From assembly GCA_910584435.1 (NCBI GenBank), contig CAJUAP010000013.1, positions 10,696 to 74,695 on the forward strand: a stretch of 64,000 nucleotides of DNA. Reading direction: 5' to 3'. The DNA is from an uncultured Acetatifactor sp. GTDB lineage: Bacteria > Bacillota > Clostridia > Lachnospirales > Lachnospiraceae. Of this stretch, positions 27,192 through 36,234 are shown one piece after another (within the stretch, counting starts at the first letter, position 1; each line of letters starts with the position of its first letter). Made by a program: the position numbers and the translations under genes. The notes beneath the pieces are model-generated. The model ran no database searches. It saw only the letters and a program-made list of their open reading frames with translations, and was not told where the DNA came from.

Positions 27192-28544
27192 TCAGTGCTC
27201 CAGCATATTCTCAATAAATATCCCATATCCCCTTGTGCTGTCCTGCACCAGGACATGGGTCACAGCACCGATAAACTTCCCGTTCTGGATAATGGGGCTG
27301 CCGCTCATTCCCTGCACGATACCGCCGGTGGCCTCCAAAAGTTCAGGGTCCGTAACCGTAAGCTCTATGCCCCGATTGACATTATCATGATCCAGACGTA
27401 CTGCAGTAATCTCCACATCATAATATTGTGTCATGCCATTTACGGAGCATAGAATCTGCGCCGGCCCCTCCTGAATCTCCTGCTTCAGCCCGATGGGAAG
27501 AGCTTCTCTGACTCCCATTTCCAATGCCTTTTGATTGCAGACTCCGAAGATTCCTCTGACACTGTTCTCGGTAATATCCCCCAGAATCCGATCATTGGAA
27601 TAAATGATCATTCCCGTCATTTCTCCTGGATTCCCTGCAGAACCCTTTTGAATTTCCACAATATCTGTCTGATATAATGTACCGCCCTCCATATGCATCA
27701 AAGTGCTGGTATCCACATCTGTAATGCCATGTCCCAATGCTCCGAAATTCCCCATGCTGTCAATATACGTCATGGTGCCCACACCCTGGGCATTGTCCCT
27801 CACCCACACACCCAGCTTATAATCTCCTCCTGCATCCCTGACCGGCGTTACCTTCACTTCCATAAGTTCTTCGCCCCGCTCCACGGTCAGCTGCATTTCT
27901 CTGCCGCCGCTGGCCTCCACCAATGCAATGAATTCATCCTTTTCCGTTACTGTCTCACCGTTTACCTTACGGATATAATCCCCGGATTTCAGGATATATT
28001 TACCGGGAGAATAACTCACGCCATCACTACCCTGGAAATCCCCTGTCCCCACTACCAGAATTCCATCGGTTTTCACATAGATTCCAATGGGCGCTCCCAC
28101 CGGAATCAGCTCCTGATCTTCAATGACCCGGATATCCACATTTTTAAAGGAAAGAAAGCCGAAAAGTTTCACCTGCATCTGATAACTGGATTCCATTGCG
28201 GCTTTCAATGTAACTGTCCTGCTCAAGTCTATGTTGACTGCACCCTGGGGAATATTACTGCTGCCCTGGTCACTGACACTGATGATTTCCCCCGTGGCCG
28301 GCACTCCCAGACGGAAGGATTCCTCCTGGCCTGCCCGCACATTAATCACGGAAGGAATGCTGCAGTCCACATAATAATAAATCATTGTAATTAGAACCAG
28401 ACAGCTCACTGCCAGCGCAGCCGACAACAAAGCCTGATACACCCGATGCCGCATCTGCCTTTTCTTCCAGTTCCGCAGCAGAATCACAATATCCTGGCCT
28501 GCCTGCTTCTTAATAGAATTACTCGTTTCCCTCTGCCATTTCAT
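27192..28544 (-). CDS. spoIVB: SpoIVB serine peptidase (sporulation signalling)
   Basis: 450 residues. A single membrane segment lies at about residues 31-55 (ALLSAALAVSCLVLITMIYY), then a PDZ domain (about 125-210, SGDYIRKVNGETV), then the S55 peptidase domain with catalytic His in GALGHGITD and Ser in GMSGSPII. It is made in the forespore, acts in the intermembrane space and triggers pro-sigma-K processing by cleaving SpoIVFA. The start is ATG 28544, with GGAG eight bases upstream; an in-frame ATG at 28562 lacks a site. Its partner recN lies upstream as in other Clostridia, but spo0A, its usual next gene, is absent here. Confidence 0.95.
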   Translation of the reverse strand: MKWQRETSNSIKKQAGQDIVILLRNWKKRQMRHRVYQALLSAALAVSCLVLITMIYYYVDCSIPSVINVRAGQEESFRLGVPATGEIISVSDQGSSNIPQGAVNIDLSRTVTLKAAMESSYQMQVKLFGFLSFKNVDIRVIEDQELIPVGAPIGIYVKTDGILVVGTGDFQGSDGVSYSPGKYILKSGDYIRKVNGETVTEKDEFIALVEASGGREMQLTVERGEELMEVKVTPVRDAGGDYKLGVWVRDNAQGVGTMTYIDSMGNFGALGHGITDVDTSTLMHMEGGTLYQTDIVEIQKGSAGNPGEMTGMIIYSNDRILGDITENSVRGIFGVCNQKALEMGVREALPIGLKQEIQEGPAQILCSVNGMTQYYDVEITAVRLDHDNVNRGIELTVTDPELLEATGGIVQGMSGSPIIQNGKFIGAVTHVLVQDSTRGYGIFIENMLEH

Positions 28545-28581
28545 ATCACACACTCCACGCATCCATAATCTCTGTCCGTTA

Positions 28582-28610
28582 TAGTATGTGACATATTTTT
28601 TATTTCATTC
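28582..28610 (-). promoter_or_regulatory. Candidate sigma-G (forespore) promoter of spoIVB
   Basis: Minus strand GAATG (28606-28610), 17 bases, CATACTA (28582-28588). This fits the forespore sigma-G pattern GHATR / CATnnTA as I recall it; spoIVB is a sigma-F/sigma-G gene in Bacillus. The predicted leader is about 30 bases. Confidence 0.6.
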
Positions 28611-28808
28611 TGTAATATTTCATTCTGCCAAAAAATGATTCGATGCATAATCTCTTTCATTGCGGTCAACAGAAGCACAATTACTTCATGACACAATTAC
28701 CACATTCTTCTGGCGGCAAGTTTATTAAACCACTCATTTGTCATTATAGTGTCCTTTGCATTGGATTATAACAATACCATCATTACTGACTAAAATTTCG
28801 TAAGTGTT

Positions 28809-29306
28809 TCATATATCATCAGGACTTTTACTTTTATCAAAAAGATAAAGAGTATCACATTCTACTTCTGTATAAACAATATTTTGAAAGCTTACCGATT
28901 CTTCCAGGATGTCTTCATATTTCTCAATCTGTTCATCAAAATCGTCATCTTCCATAATGTCATTAATATCATTCAAAACAGCCTCAGGAATGGAAAGTTC
29001 TGCCTGTGCGCAGCCCTGCACGCTCCAGATAAATTCAGAATCTATAAATGTCTGTAAAATAAATCTTATTGTATACTGAATATGTACTTCATTTTCTGCC
29101 ACTTCATAGTTTTCTACAAAAGCATCCTCCCCATCCAATATTTCACATCCGGTAGTTTTCTGAATCAACTCCTGCTTATTATCCAAATACCCAATATCCT
29201 TTAACATTTTGGGCAGCTCCGAAACATCCTCAATCTTATCACAGACACATTCCAATAGGAATTCATCCAGCACATTAGTTAATAAATCATCCAAATCCAA
29301 AGTCAT
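28809..29306 (-). CDS. Acidic protein of unknown function
   Basis: 165 residues, strongly acidic (LDLDDLLTNVLDEFLLE; NDINDIMEDDDFDEQIEKYE), with no signal peptide or membrane segment. No family is recognised. AAGGAGGA touches the ATG at 29306 directly, so the in-frame TTG two codons on (29300), seven bases from the site, may be the real start. It lies between recN and spoIVB, where no gene is normally found, and may be an insertion; immunity-like small acidic proteins look similar, but this is speculation. Nothing else was seen in 28611-28808. Confidence 0.65.
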   Translation of the reverse strand: MTLDLDDLLTNVLDEFLLECVCDKIEDVSELPKMLKDIGYLDNKQELIQKTTGCEILDGEDAFVENYEVAENEVHIQYTIRFILQTFIDSEFIWSVQGCAQAELSIPEAVLNDINDIMEDDDFDEQIEKYEDILEESVSFQNIVYTEVECDTLYLFDKSKSPDDI

Positions 29307-29432
29307 TCCTCCTTGTTAATTACATAGATTCCGTTGTTTCACTGCAATTTATACTGACGGTCGCTGAAACCTGCCATGCCACCCAACAGACGAGCAGCGG
29401 ACATTATGTGTTGATGACAGGGGACATCACTC

Positions 29433-29655
29433 GTGAATATAGCATTCCCCAGCTGTCAAAACACACTTCCCGTCATGCCGCTCAAAGAGATGGGCTTTGG
29501 CGTCTTAGTAATTCTCCTCACACTTTCTGACATGCCGACGCAGTCGGCACAAACAATCCATGAACTGGTGCATAACCGTAAGAATGCCCACCCTTGGCAT
29601 TCTTACCAGTATGATTTAGATTTTCTTAGCGGGCGTACTTTGACCGCTTAGAAAA
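29433..29655. repeat. Palindromic intergenic repeat, copy R1
   Basis: Contains ACACTTCCCGTCATGCCG, the hairpin TGCCGACGCAGTCGGCA with CAAACAATCCATGA after it (29533-29563), a GTAAGAATGCC/GGCATTCTTAC hairpin (29578-29605), and the ending TTAGAAAATCTTC...TTCACACTT. The same modules are found at 31455-31745 and 36235-36315. It overlaps the last codons of recN. Confidence 0.75.
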
Positions 29656-31349
29656 TCTTCATTCCGTTCACACTTATGCCCCACAGCCTGTTTCCGCATC
29701 TCCCTGGCATTGGATAATGCGGCTTCCGTCAAAGCGTCGCTGCCAAGCAGCCTTGCCAATTCCCCAAGACTTTCCTCTTCTTCCAGCATCCTGATATCTG
29801 TGATGGTATTATCTGATTGGCTGCTCTTTTCTATTACAAAATGCCTGTCCGCCATAGCAGCTATCTGAGGTAAATGGGTGATGCAGAGCACCTGGTGGGC
29901 ATGCGCCACTGTGTCTAACTGTTCCGACACTCTCCATGCGGTCTTGCCGCTGATACCGGTATCAATCTCATCAAATATGAGGGTATCAATCTCATCCCTT
30001 CCGGCCAGGACCGTTTTGATTGCCAGCATAATACGGGAAAGCTCGCCGCCGCTGGCCACCTGGCTCAAAGGCTTCAGGCTCTCGCCCGGATTGGTGGAAA
30101 TCAGGAATTCCACATCATCATATCCCTTAGATGTAATCGTATTTGCCCGGCTGACCGCAATTTCAAACTCTACCGTAAGAAAGTTCAAATGCACCAATGC
30201 CGTCTTAAGCTGTCTGGTCAGGCTGACGGCATTCTTCTTCCGAATATCGGAAAGCTTTCCACAGACAGCATCCAGACGCCTCTGCGCCGCCGCATACTTT
30301 TCTTCCATCTGCTGCATATACGCTTCATAATCCGTGAGCTTATCCAATAGACGCTGTCTGTCCTGTCCATAGGCAATTACCTCTTCTATGGTATTGCCAT
30401 ATTTACCCTTTAAATGATTCAGCAGATTCAGCCTTTCCTCTACCGCCGCAAAGTCTTCCCCGTCAAATTCACAGTCCGCCATATATTCTGCCACATCACG
30501 ATTATAATCCGCAAGCAGATTGTCGATTTCTACAAGCTGACCTTCCAGTTCTCCCAGCCTGGCATCTAAGGAAGACACACTGCCCAAGGCCCTCAGCGCC
30601 CTGCCCAGGGCATTTCCGGCACCGTTCTCGAAATCATTTCCGGTATATTGATAACTCTCCGACAGATTCTCCGTGATTCTCTTACTGTTGACCATCAGGC
30701 GGTATCTTTGTTCCAGCTCTTCGTCTTCCCCAGGTCTCAGGCCAGCCTGTTCTATCTCCTGCAGTTCAAACTCTGCCAACGCCTGCTCCTTCGCCTTGGC
30801 TTCTTCATCCATAGCCTCTTCTTCCAAAGCCTTCTGCAGCTCCCGGCACTCCTTATAAGCCTTCTCCACCTTCTCTGCCGCAGCCAGAAACACCTCTCCG
30901 CAATAGGCATCCAGAATTTCCATATGCTTCTTTTTGTTCAGCAGGGATTGATGCTCATGCTGTCCATGGATATCAATGAGAAGCTCCGCCAGCTCCTTCA
31001 CCTGCCTGGCAGTCACCGTTTCCCCATTCACTTTATAGGTACTTTTCCCCACCTGCATCTTACGGCTGATAATCACGGTACCATCTTCTTCCGGCTCCAG
31101 CTCCAGCTGCATCAGCTTATCCCGCACCCGCTTATCCTCTGTTTGAAATACCAGCTCCACCAATGCGCTTTCCGTTCCTCTGCGGAGCATCTCCTTATCG
31201 AATTTGCCGCCCAGAGCCAGTGTGACGCTCCCAATCAGCAGTGATTTTCCCGCGCCGGTTTCTCCGGTAAGAATATTTAATCCTCTGCCAAATTCTACTT
31301 CTGTCTCTTCCATCAGTGCTAAGTTTTTCACATGTAAACTCTGTAACAT
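29616..31349 (-). CDS. recN: DNA repair protein RecN
   Basis: 577 residues, an SMC-like ATPase for double-strand break repair. Walker A is GETGAGKS near residue 31, coiled-coil arms run about 150-380, and the signature ASGGELSRIML and Walker B TLIFDEIDTGISG sit in the C-terminal head. AAGGAG precedes the ATG. It follows argR, as usual in Firmicutes. The last 20 or so residues (KCERNEDFLSG onward) are coded by the intergenic repeat R1, so the protein end is repeat-derived. Confidence 0.97.
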   Translation of the reverse strand: MLQSLHVKNLALMEETEVEFGRGLNILTGETGAGKSLLIGSVTLALGGKFDKEMLRRGTESALVELVFQTEDKRVRDKLMQLELEPEEDGTVIISRKMQVGKSTYKVNGETVTARQVKELAELLIDIHGQHEHQSLLNKKKHMEILDAYCGEVFLAAAEKVEKAYKECRELQKALEEEAMDEEAKAKEQALAEFELQEIEQAGLRPGEDEELEQRYRLMVNSKRITENLSESYQYTGNDFENGAGNALGRALRALGSVSSLDARLGELEGQLVEIDNLLADYNRDVAEYMADCEFDGEDFAAVEERLNLLNHLKGKYGNTIEEVIAYGQDRQRLLDKLTDYEAYMQQMEEKYAAAQRRLDAVCGKLSDIRKKNAVSLTRQLKTALVHLNFLTVEFEIAVSRANTITSKGYDDVEFLISTNPGESLKPLSQVASGGELSRIMLAIKTVLAGRDEIDTLIFDEIDTGISGKTAWRVSEQLDTVAHAHQVLCITHLPQIAAMADRHFVIEKSSQSDNTITDIRMLEEEESLGELARLLGSDALTEAALSNAREMRKQAVGHKCERNEDFLSGQSTPAKKI

Positions 31350-31454
31350 CTCTTCTCTCCTTTGGTCTTGGCGGCAGCTTTGCCCGATGCTGCTCTGTCC
31401 GCCTGGACTTTACGCCTGTTTATCCCTTCTCCGACCAATCGTGATTCAGAACTT

Positions 31455-31745
31455 ATTTACACTTCCCATCATGCCGCCTGCGGCGGCACAAACAATAGGT
31501 GAAGAACGCTGTTCTTGCGTTCTTCGGTGTGAAGTTTTAGAATTTCTTTGTCTGCGTCTTTTGCAGACTTAGAAATTCTCTTCACACTTCCCGTCATGCC
31601 GCCTACGGCGGCACAAACAATCCATGAGAAAAACGCTGCCCTTGCGTTTTTCAGTGTGAGACTTAGAATTTCTTAGACGACGTACTAAGAGGGTGTGTAA
31701 ACACCCCTCTTTGGGCGTCTTAGAAATTCTTCTCACACTTATCCG
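31455..31745. repeat. Palindromic intergenic repeat, tandem pair R2
   Basis: Two consecutive copies of a composite element: hairpin TGCCGCC/GGCGGCA, then CAAACAATCCATGA (ACAATAGGTGA in the first), a GAAAAACGC/GCGTTTTTC hairpin (or GAAGAACGC/GCGTTCTTC), GTGTGAGACTTAGAATTTC and its inverted partner TTAGAAATTCTTCTCACACTT. A nested GAGGGTGT/ACACCCCTC hairpin lies at 31689-31710. The right end forms the last codons and stop of argR. This fills the 370-base gap between recN and argR. Confidence 0.85.
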
Positions 31746-32172
31746 CCAATCTCATTGCATCCTCCGCGGTTCTCACAGCTACAAATATAGTATCATCTCC
31801 GGCAATACAACCCACAATTTCTTCAAACTCCATGGCATCTAACGCCGCCGCTGCCGCCATAGCCATTCCGGACACCGTCTTCAACACCAGAATATTCTGC
31901 GCCGCTTCCGCTGAAACAAATGCATCGTGCAGCACCCGGAGATACCGGTTTTCTACCGGTTCCAGCTCTTCCCCCGGCTCCTGTGCCGCATATTTCTGCC
32001 CACCGTTTTCCGCAGGTGCTTTGAACAGCTTCAGCTCACGGATATCTCTGGAAACGGTGGCCTGGGTTACGTTAATCCCCTCTTCCTGAAGCAGTTTTGC
32101 CAGATCTTCCTGGGTTTCCACATCATTCTTCCGAATAATTTCAATAATCTTTCTCTGCCTGGTTTTCTTCAT
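31720..32172 (-). CDS. argR: Arginine repressor ArgR/AhrC
   Basis: 150 residues. N-terminal winged helix with the recognition helix ATVSRDIRELKL (about 37-50); C-terminal hexamerisation and arginine-binding domain with GCIAGDDTIFVAVR. It represses arginine biosynthesis and activates catabolism in arginine-rich conditions. AGGAG precedes the ATG by five bases. It lies between nadK and recN, the conserved order. The terminal KCEKNF and the stop codon come from the R2 repeat. Confidence 0.96.
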   Translation of the reverse strand: MKKTRQRKIIEIIRKNDVETQEDLAKLLQEEGINVTQATVSRDIRELKLFKAPAENGGQKYAAQEPGEELEPVENRYLRVLHDAFVSAEAAQNILVLKTVSGMAMAAAAALDAMEFEEIVGCIAGDDTIFVAVRTAEDAMRLADKCEKNF

Positions 32173-32230
32173 GCCGACTCCTGTTTTCAGTTTGATGATA
32201 ATCTAATTGTCTTTCAGTTTGACGATATTC

Positions 32231-33100
32231 TCAATTATCTTTCATTTTTTTATGTAATACCTCCAGGAAGCTGACCCGGTTCAACTGGATAATCTCTGTA
32301 ATCTTCTCGGATTTCACAACACGCATTTTATCCCCGGAACGAAGAGGAATCACATGACTTCCGTCAAAATTTGCTTCTACCGTCTGCACCCTGCCGCCTC
32401 TATACTCTGGAATCTCTATCTCAATCACATCCTCCGAAGACAAAATGATACTTCTCTGATTCAGCGAATGCGGACAAATGGGCGTCAGCGTAATCAACTG
32501 GGCGCGAGGCTCTATCAGCGGTCCTCCGGCAGACAGATTATAACCTGTGGAGCCGGTGGGGGTGGTGACAATCATCCCATCCGCCTGGTAAGCATTCAGG
32601 AATTGGCCATTGACATAAATATTGAACTTAATAATCTGAAGAGAACCGCTTCTGGATATGACAATATCATTCAACGCCCAGCCCTCCGGTGTGCTGCCGT
32701 CCGAATAATACGCCTTGCCGTTCAACATCATACGGCTCTCCTGTACATAATCCCCTGCAATCAGCCTTTCCAGAGCCTCTTCCAAATGCGCCGGTTCAAT
32801 TTCCGTCATATATCCCAACGTCCCCAGGTTCACTCCGATAATGGGAATATGCAGCCTCTTCGTCTCCCTGGCTGCCTGCAGAACCGTACCGTCACCCCCA
32901 AGCACAATCATACAGTCCGCATCCTTGGGCACATCAGCCGGGATTTCATCCGTATTTGCCGTACTTTTCTCTTTCCAGTCATCCCCATCGGCTTTGACTG
33001 ACACCCGCTGCCCTTTCAGCTCCAGAAAGCTGCGGATACGATTTGTCATCTCCAGATTCTTATCCTTACGTCTGTTCGTATAGATCAAAAAATGTTTCAT
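32231..33100 (-). CDS. nadK: NAD kinase
   Basis: 289 residues. Phosphorylates NAD to NADP. The GGDGTVLQAA motif near residue 65-75 (ATP/NAD site) and TPTGSTGYNLSAGGPL are present, along with LNDIVISR. The start is ATG 33100 with AGGAGG four bases upstream; an in-frame extension to 33154 reads low-complexity sequence and is rejected. Located between tlyA and argR, the usual Clostridia order. Confidence 0.96.
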   Translation of the reverse strand: MKHFLIYTNRRKDKNLEMTNRIRSFLELKGQRVSVKADGDDWKEKSTANTDEIPADVPKDADCMIVLGGDGTVLQAARETKRLHIPIIGVNLGTLGYMTEIEPAHLEEALERLIAGDYVQESRMMLNGKAYYSDGSTPEGWALNDIVISRSGSLQIIKFNIYVNGQFLNAYQADGMIVTTPTGSTGYNLSAGGPLIEPRAQLITLTPICPHSLNQRSIILSSEDVIEIEIPEYRGGRVQTVEANFDGSHVIPLRSGDKMRVVKSEKITEIIQLNRVSFLEVLHKKMKDN

Positions 33101-33159
33101 AGCCCCTCCTGTCCCAGTTCCCACAAACGAGCGCCCGTCCCGGCCGTCGTACACATCCG

Positions 33160-34047
33160 TCAGCTTTCCATCTTCTGCGATTCAGCCACGATTGTGTGAA
33201 CGGCTTTTTCCCACCCAGAAGTATGGGACAACCCTGATCCTTCCTGCACCACCCTGTATAAAACCTCTTCCGCTTCATGTTCGGATAACTCCCTGATGCA
33301 TTCCGAAGGCTCCTCCCTTTTCTCCAGATACAGCAGATACTCAATATTCCCCTCCGGCCCTTTGATCGGGGAATATGTCAAATCACGCACAGCAAATCCT
33401 ATCAAATCCGCATAATCTATTATCCTGGAAATCACTTCACGATGGGTTTGTGCTTCCCTGACCACTCCGTTTTTCCCCACCTTCTCTTTCCCTGCCTCGA
33501 ACTGAGGCTTAATCAGACATACCATCCTGCCGCCTGTTTTCAGAAGGTTTCTCGCAGGAATCAATATTTTCGTCAGGGAAATAAATGCCACATCCACACT
33601 GGCAAAATCCAAATCATCTTCTATATCTTCCCGAAGGGTATAACGGAAATTCGTCTGTTCCATACAGATAACTCTCTTATCATTGCGCAGCTTCCATGCA
33701 AGCTGCCCATGCCCTACATCCACGGCATATACCTTATCCGCTCCGTTTTGAAGCATGCAGTCCGTAAATCCCCCGGTGGAAGCGCCAATATCCATACATA
33801 CCATGCCCCGAAAGTCAAGCTGCCACTGCTCCACGGCCTTCTCCAGTTTCAATCCGCCGCGGCTTACATACTTAGGTGCACCGCCCCTTACCTCAAGCCG
33901 TATCTTCTCCTGGTCAAAAAAAGTACCGGCCTTATCCTCTTTCTGCCCGTCCACATAGACATTTCCGCACATAATAATTGCTTTGGCCTTCTCACGGGAG
34001 GCGGCATATCCTTGATTTACCAGAATCACATCCAGCCGTTCCTTCAT
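33160..34047 (-). CDS. tlyA: TlyA-family rRNA 2'-O-methyltransferase
   Basis: 295 residues: an N-terminal S4 RNA-binding domain (about 1-60, RLDVILVNQGYAASREKAKA) and a FtsJ-like methyltransferase with SAM motif MDIGASTGGFTDCML. It methylates rRNA riboses; the older name hemolysin is misleading. AGGAG lies nine bases before the ATG. It is 59 bases upstream of the nadK start and follows dxs after a repeat-filled gap. Confidence 0.93.
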   Translation of the reverse strand: MKERLDVILVNQGYAASREKAKAIIMCGNVYVDGQKEDKAGTFFDQEKIRLEVRGGAPKYVSRGGLKLEKAVEQWQLDFRGMVCMDIGASTGGFTDCMLQNGADKVYAVDVGHGQLAWKLRNDKRVICMEQTNFRYTLREDIEDDLDFASVDVAFISLTKILIPARNLLKTGGRMVCLIKPQFEAGKEKVGKNGVVREAQTHREVISRIIDYADLIGFAVRDLTYSPIKGPEGNIEYLLYLEKREEPSECIRELSEHEAEEVLYRVVQEGSGLSHTSGWEKAVHTIVAESQKMES

Positions 34048-34066
34048 ACATAGATTCTCCTATTCC

Positions 34067-34312
34067 AGTCCCGCATCTGCCCTTCCAGTACCATGAATGG
34101 CGGAACAACTCTCGTCTGAAAAGCATAGCCGTTCGTTGTTCCGGGTACTATCCGGGCTGATGCTGTTAAAATTTAGTCCCGCATCTGCCCTTCCAGTTCC
34201 ATGAATGGCGGAACAGCCCTTCCAGTTCCATCAACGGCGGAACAACTCTCGTCTGAAAAGCACAGCCGTTCGTTGTTCCGGGTACTGTCCGGGCAGATGC
34301 TGTTAAAATTTT
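34067..34312. repeat. 108-base tandem repeat between dxs and tlyA
   Basis: Copy 1 at 34067-34174 and copy 2 at 34175-34312 begin AGTCCCGCATCTGCCCTTCC and end GATGCTGTTAAAATTT. Copy 2 carries an extra internal 27-to-28-base duplication of the TTCCAGTTCCAT...GGCGGAACA part. Each copy contains GGAACAAC and GTTGTTCC, which can pair. It lies inside the dxs-tlyA transcript. Confidence 0.9.
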
Positions 34313-34339
34313 GTCCCACAGATGCCTGAATGGCATACG

Positions 34340-36196
34340 TCAATCCAACACATCCTCTATCCTCTTCCCAATGCTTTCTGCGTCCAAACCGATCTCCTGT
34401 TTTAGCAGTTCCACATTGCCATGCTCCACATAGGCATCCGGAATGCTGATATTCAGAACTAAGTTCTTCAGCCCGTTCCGATTCATACAGTCCAGCACTT
34501 TCTCCCCATATCCGCCGCAGGCCACGTTCTCCTCCATGGTGACAATCAATTTGTGCTCCCTGCATGCCTCCTTTACGGCCTCCTCATCCAAGGGCTTCAC
34601 AAACCTGGCATTGACAAGGCTCACGGAATAACCTTTTTCTTTCAGTCCCTTCCGCACACTCTCCGCTGTCTTCACCATACTTCCCACCGCAAACAGTGCA
34701 ATCTCCTTTTCCCGGTAAATCCATTCCGCCCGGCCGAGCACAATGGGGGCTCGATACTCTTTCAACCCGTCGTATGCCGTTCCCCTGGGATAACGCACAG
34801 CAACAGGCGCCCCCAATCCCACGGCAAACTTCATCATATCGGAAAGCTCCCATTTATTCTTGGGCGCACACACATGCATGTTGGGGATGCCGCTCAGGTA
34901 CGTAAAATCAAATATCCCCTGATGCGTCTCGCCGTCACTGCCCACTAACCCCGCCCTGTCTATGGCAAATACCACCGGCAGGTTCTGAATACAGACATCA
35001 TGCAGAATCTGGTCATACGCCCTCTGCAGGAAAGAGGAATACACTGCCACAATGGGTTTTAATCCTCCCACCGCAAGCCCGGCAGCAAAGGTCACTGCAT
35101 GCTCTTCCGCAATTCCCACGTCGAAAAAGCGGTCCGGATACCTGTTACGGAAGCGTTTCAGCCCCGTTCCATCCGGCATTGCCGCCGTGATCGCCACAAT
35201 TTTCTCATCCCTCTGCCCCAGCTTGCACATCACCGTAGAGAAAATATCCGTATAATTTGCCACCGTCCGGGGATGAGACGGCACCCCTGTCTCAATGTCA
35301 AAAGGCTCCGCTCCATGGAACCTGGCCGGATGCCTCTCCGCCGGAAGATACCCCCTGCCCTTCTGCGTCAGCACATGAATCATCACCGGCCCTTCCACCC
35401 GCTTTGCATCATTTATCACGGCCACCATGCCGTTGATATCATGTCCATCCACGGGACCGAGATAAGTAATCCCCATGTCCTCAAACAGCATTCCCGGAAT
35501 CACAAGCTGCTTAAAACTGCTCTTTGCCCTTCGTATCGTATTAATCGCACTGTCACCTCGCCTGGTTCCTGTCAAAGCTTTATAAATCCCCCTTTTCAGG
35601 TCAAGATACCCTGCTGCGGTACGGATATTATTCAGATATTTGGACACACCGCCCACATTCTCCGAAATGGACATATTATTGTCATTCAATATGATAATAT
35701 AATTTGTTTCCAGTTTGGAGGCATTATTTAAGGCTTCATACGCCATGCCCCCTGTGAGAGAGCCGTCCCCTATGACTGACACGATGGTGTTCCTTCCCCC
35801 TGTCAGTTCCCTGGCCCTCACAAGCCCCAGTCCTGCGGATATGGAGGTGGAACTATGCCCCGTATCAAAGACATCACATTCACTTTCTTTTCGTTTTGGA
35901 AAACCGCTGAGGCCATGAAACTGGCGCAAAGATTCAAAACCGCACCTGCGTCCGGTGAGAATTTTATGAGTATAAGACTGATGACCGACATCCCAGATGA
36001 TCTTGTCCTCCGGTAAATTCAGTGCCAAGTGCAAAGCCATGGTCAGCTCTACAGCTCCCAGATTGGAACCCAGATGCCCTCCGCTGACACTGATCTTCTG
36101 AATCAGAAAATCTCTGATCTCCTGTGCCAGTGTATTCCAATCCTCTTTCTTTATCTTCTTAATATCATTTGCCTGTGCTATATTTTCCAAAAACAT
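34340..36196 (-). CDS. dxs: 1-deoxy-D-xylulose-5-phosphate synthase
   Basis: 618 residues. Thiamine-diphosphate enzyme joining pyruvate and glyceraldehyde 3-phosphate, the first step of the MEP isoprenoid pathway. Thiamine motif GDGSLTGGMAYEALNNAS near residue 150, YLGPVDGHD in the first domain, VTFAAGLAVGG in the pyrimidine-binding domain and the C-terminal transketolase domain to the end. Length is normal. It sits downstream of ispA, with which it feeds the same pathway. Confidence 0.97.
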   Translation of the reverse strand: MFLENIAQANDIKKIKKEDWNTLAQEIRDFLIQKISVSGGHLGSNLGAVELTMALHLALNLPEDKIIWDVGHQSYTHKILTGRRCGFESLRQFHGLSGFPKRKESECDVFDTGHSSTSISAGLGLVRARELTGGRNTIVSVIGDGSLTGGMAYEALNNASKLETNYIIILNDNNMSISENVGGVSKYLNNIRTAAGYLDLKRGIYKALTGTRRGDSAINTIRRAKSSFKQLVIPGMLFEDMGITYLGPVDGHDINGMVAVINDAKRVEGPVMIHVLTQKGRGYLPAERHPARFHGAEPFDIETGVPSHPRTVANYTDIFSTVMCKLGQRDEKIVAITAAMPDGTGLKRFRNRYPDRFFDVGIAEEHAVTFAAGLAVGGLKPIVAVYSSFLQRAYDQILHDVCIQNLPVVFAIDRAGLVGSDGETHQGIFDFTYLSGIPNMHVCAPKNKWELSDMMKFAVGLGAPVAVRYPRGTAYDGLKEYRAPIVLGRAEWIYREKEIALFAVGSMVKTAESVRKGLKEKGYSVSLVNARFVKPLDEEAVKEACREHKLIVTMEENVACGGYGEKVLDCMNRNGLKNLVLNISIPDAYVEHGNVELLKQEIGLDAESIGKRIEDVLD

Positions 36197-36234
36197 CTCT
36201 CACCCTGTCCTTCCAATTCTTACAGACACGGAAA

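Noticed and set aside
28563..28808. Additional small gene between spoIVB and the acidic protein
   Set aside because: No reading frame with a start site; only the spoIVB promoter is visible.
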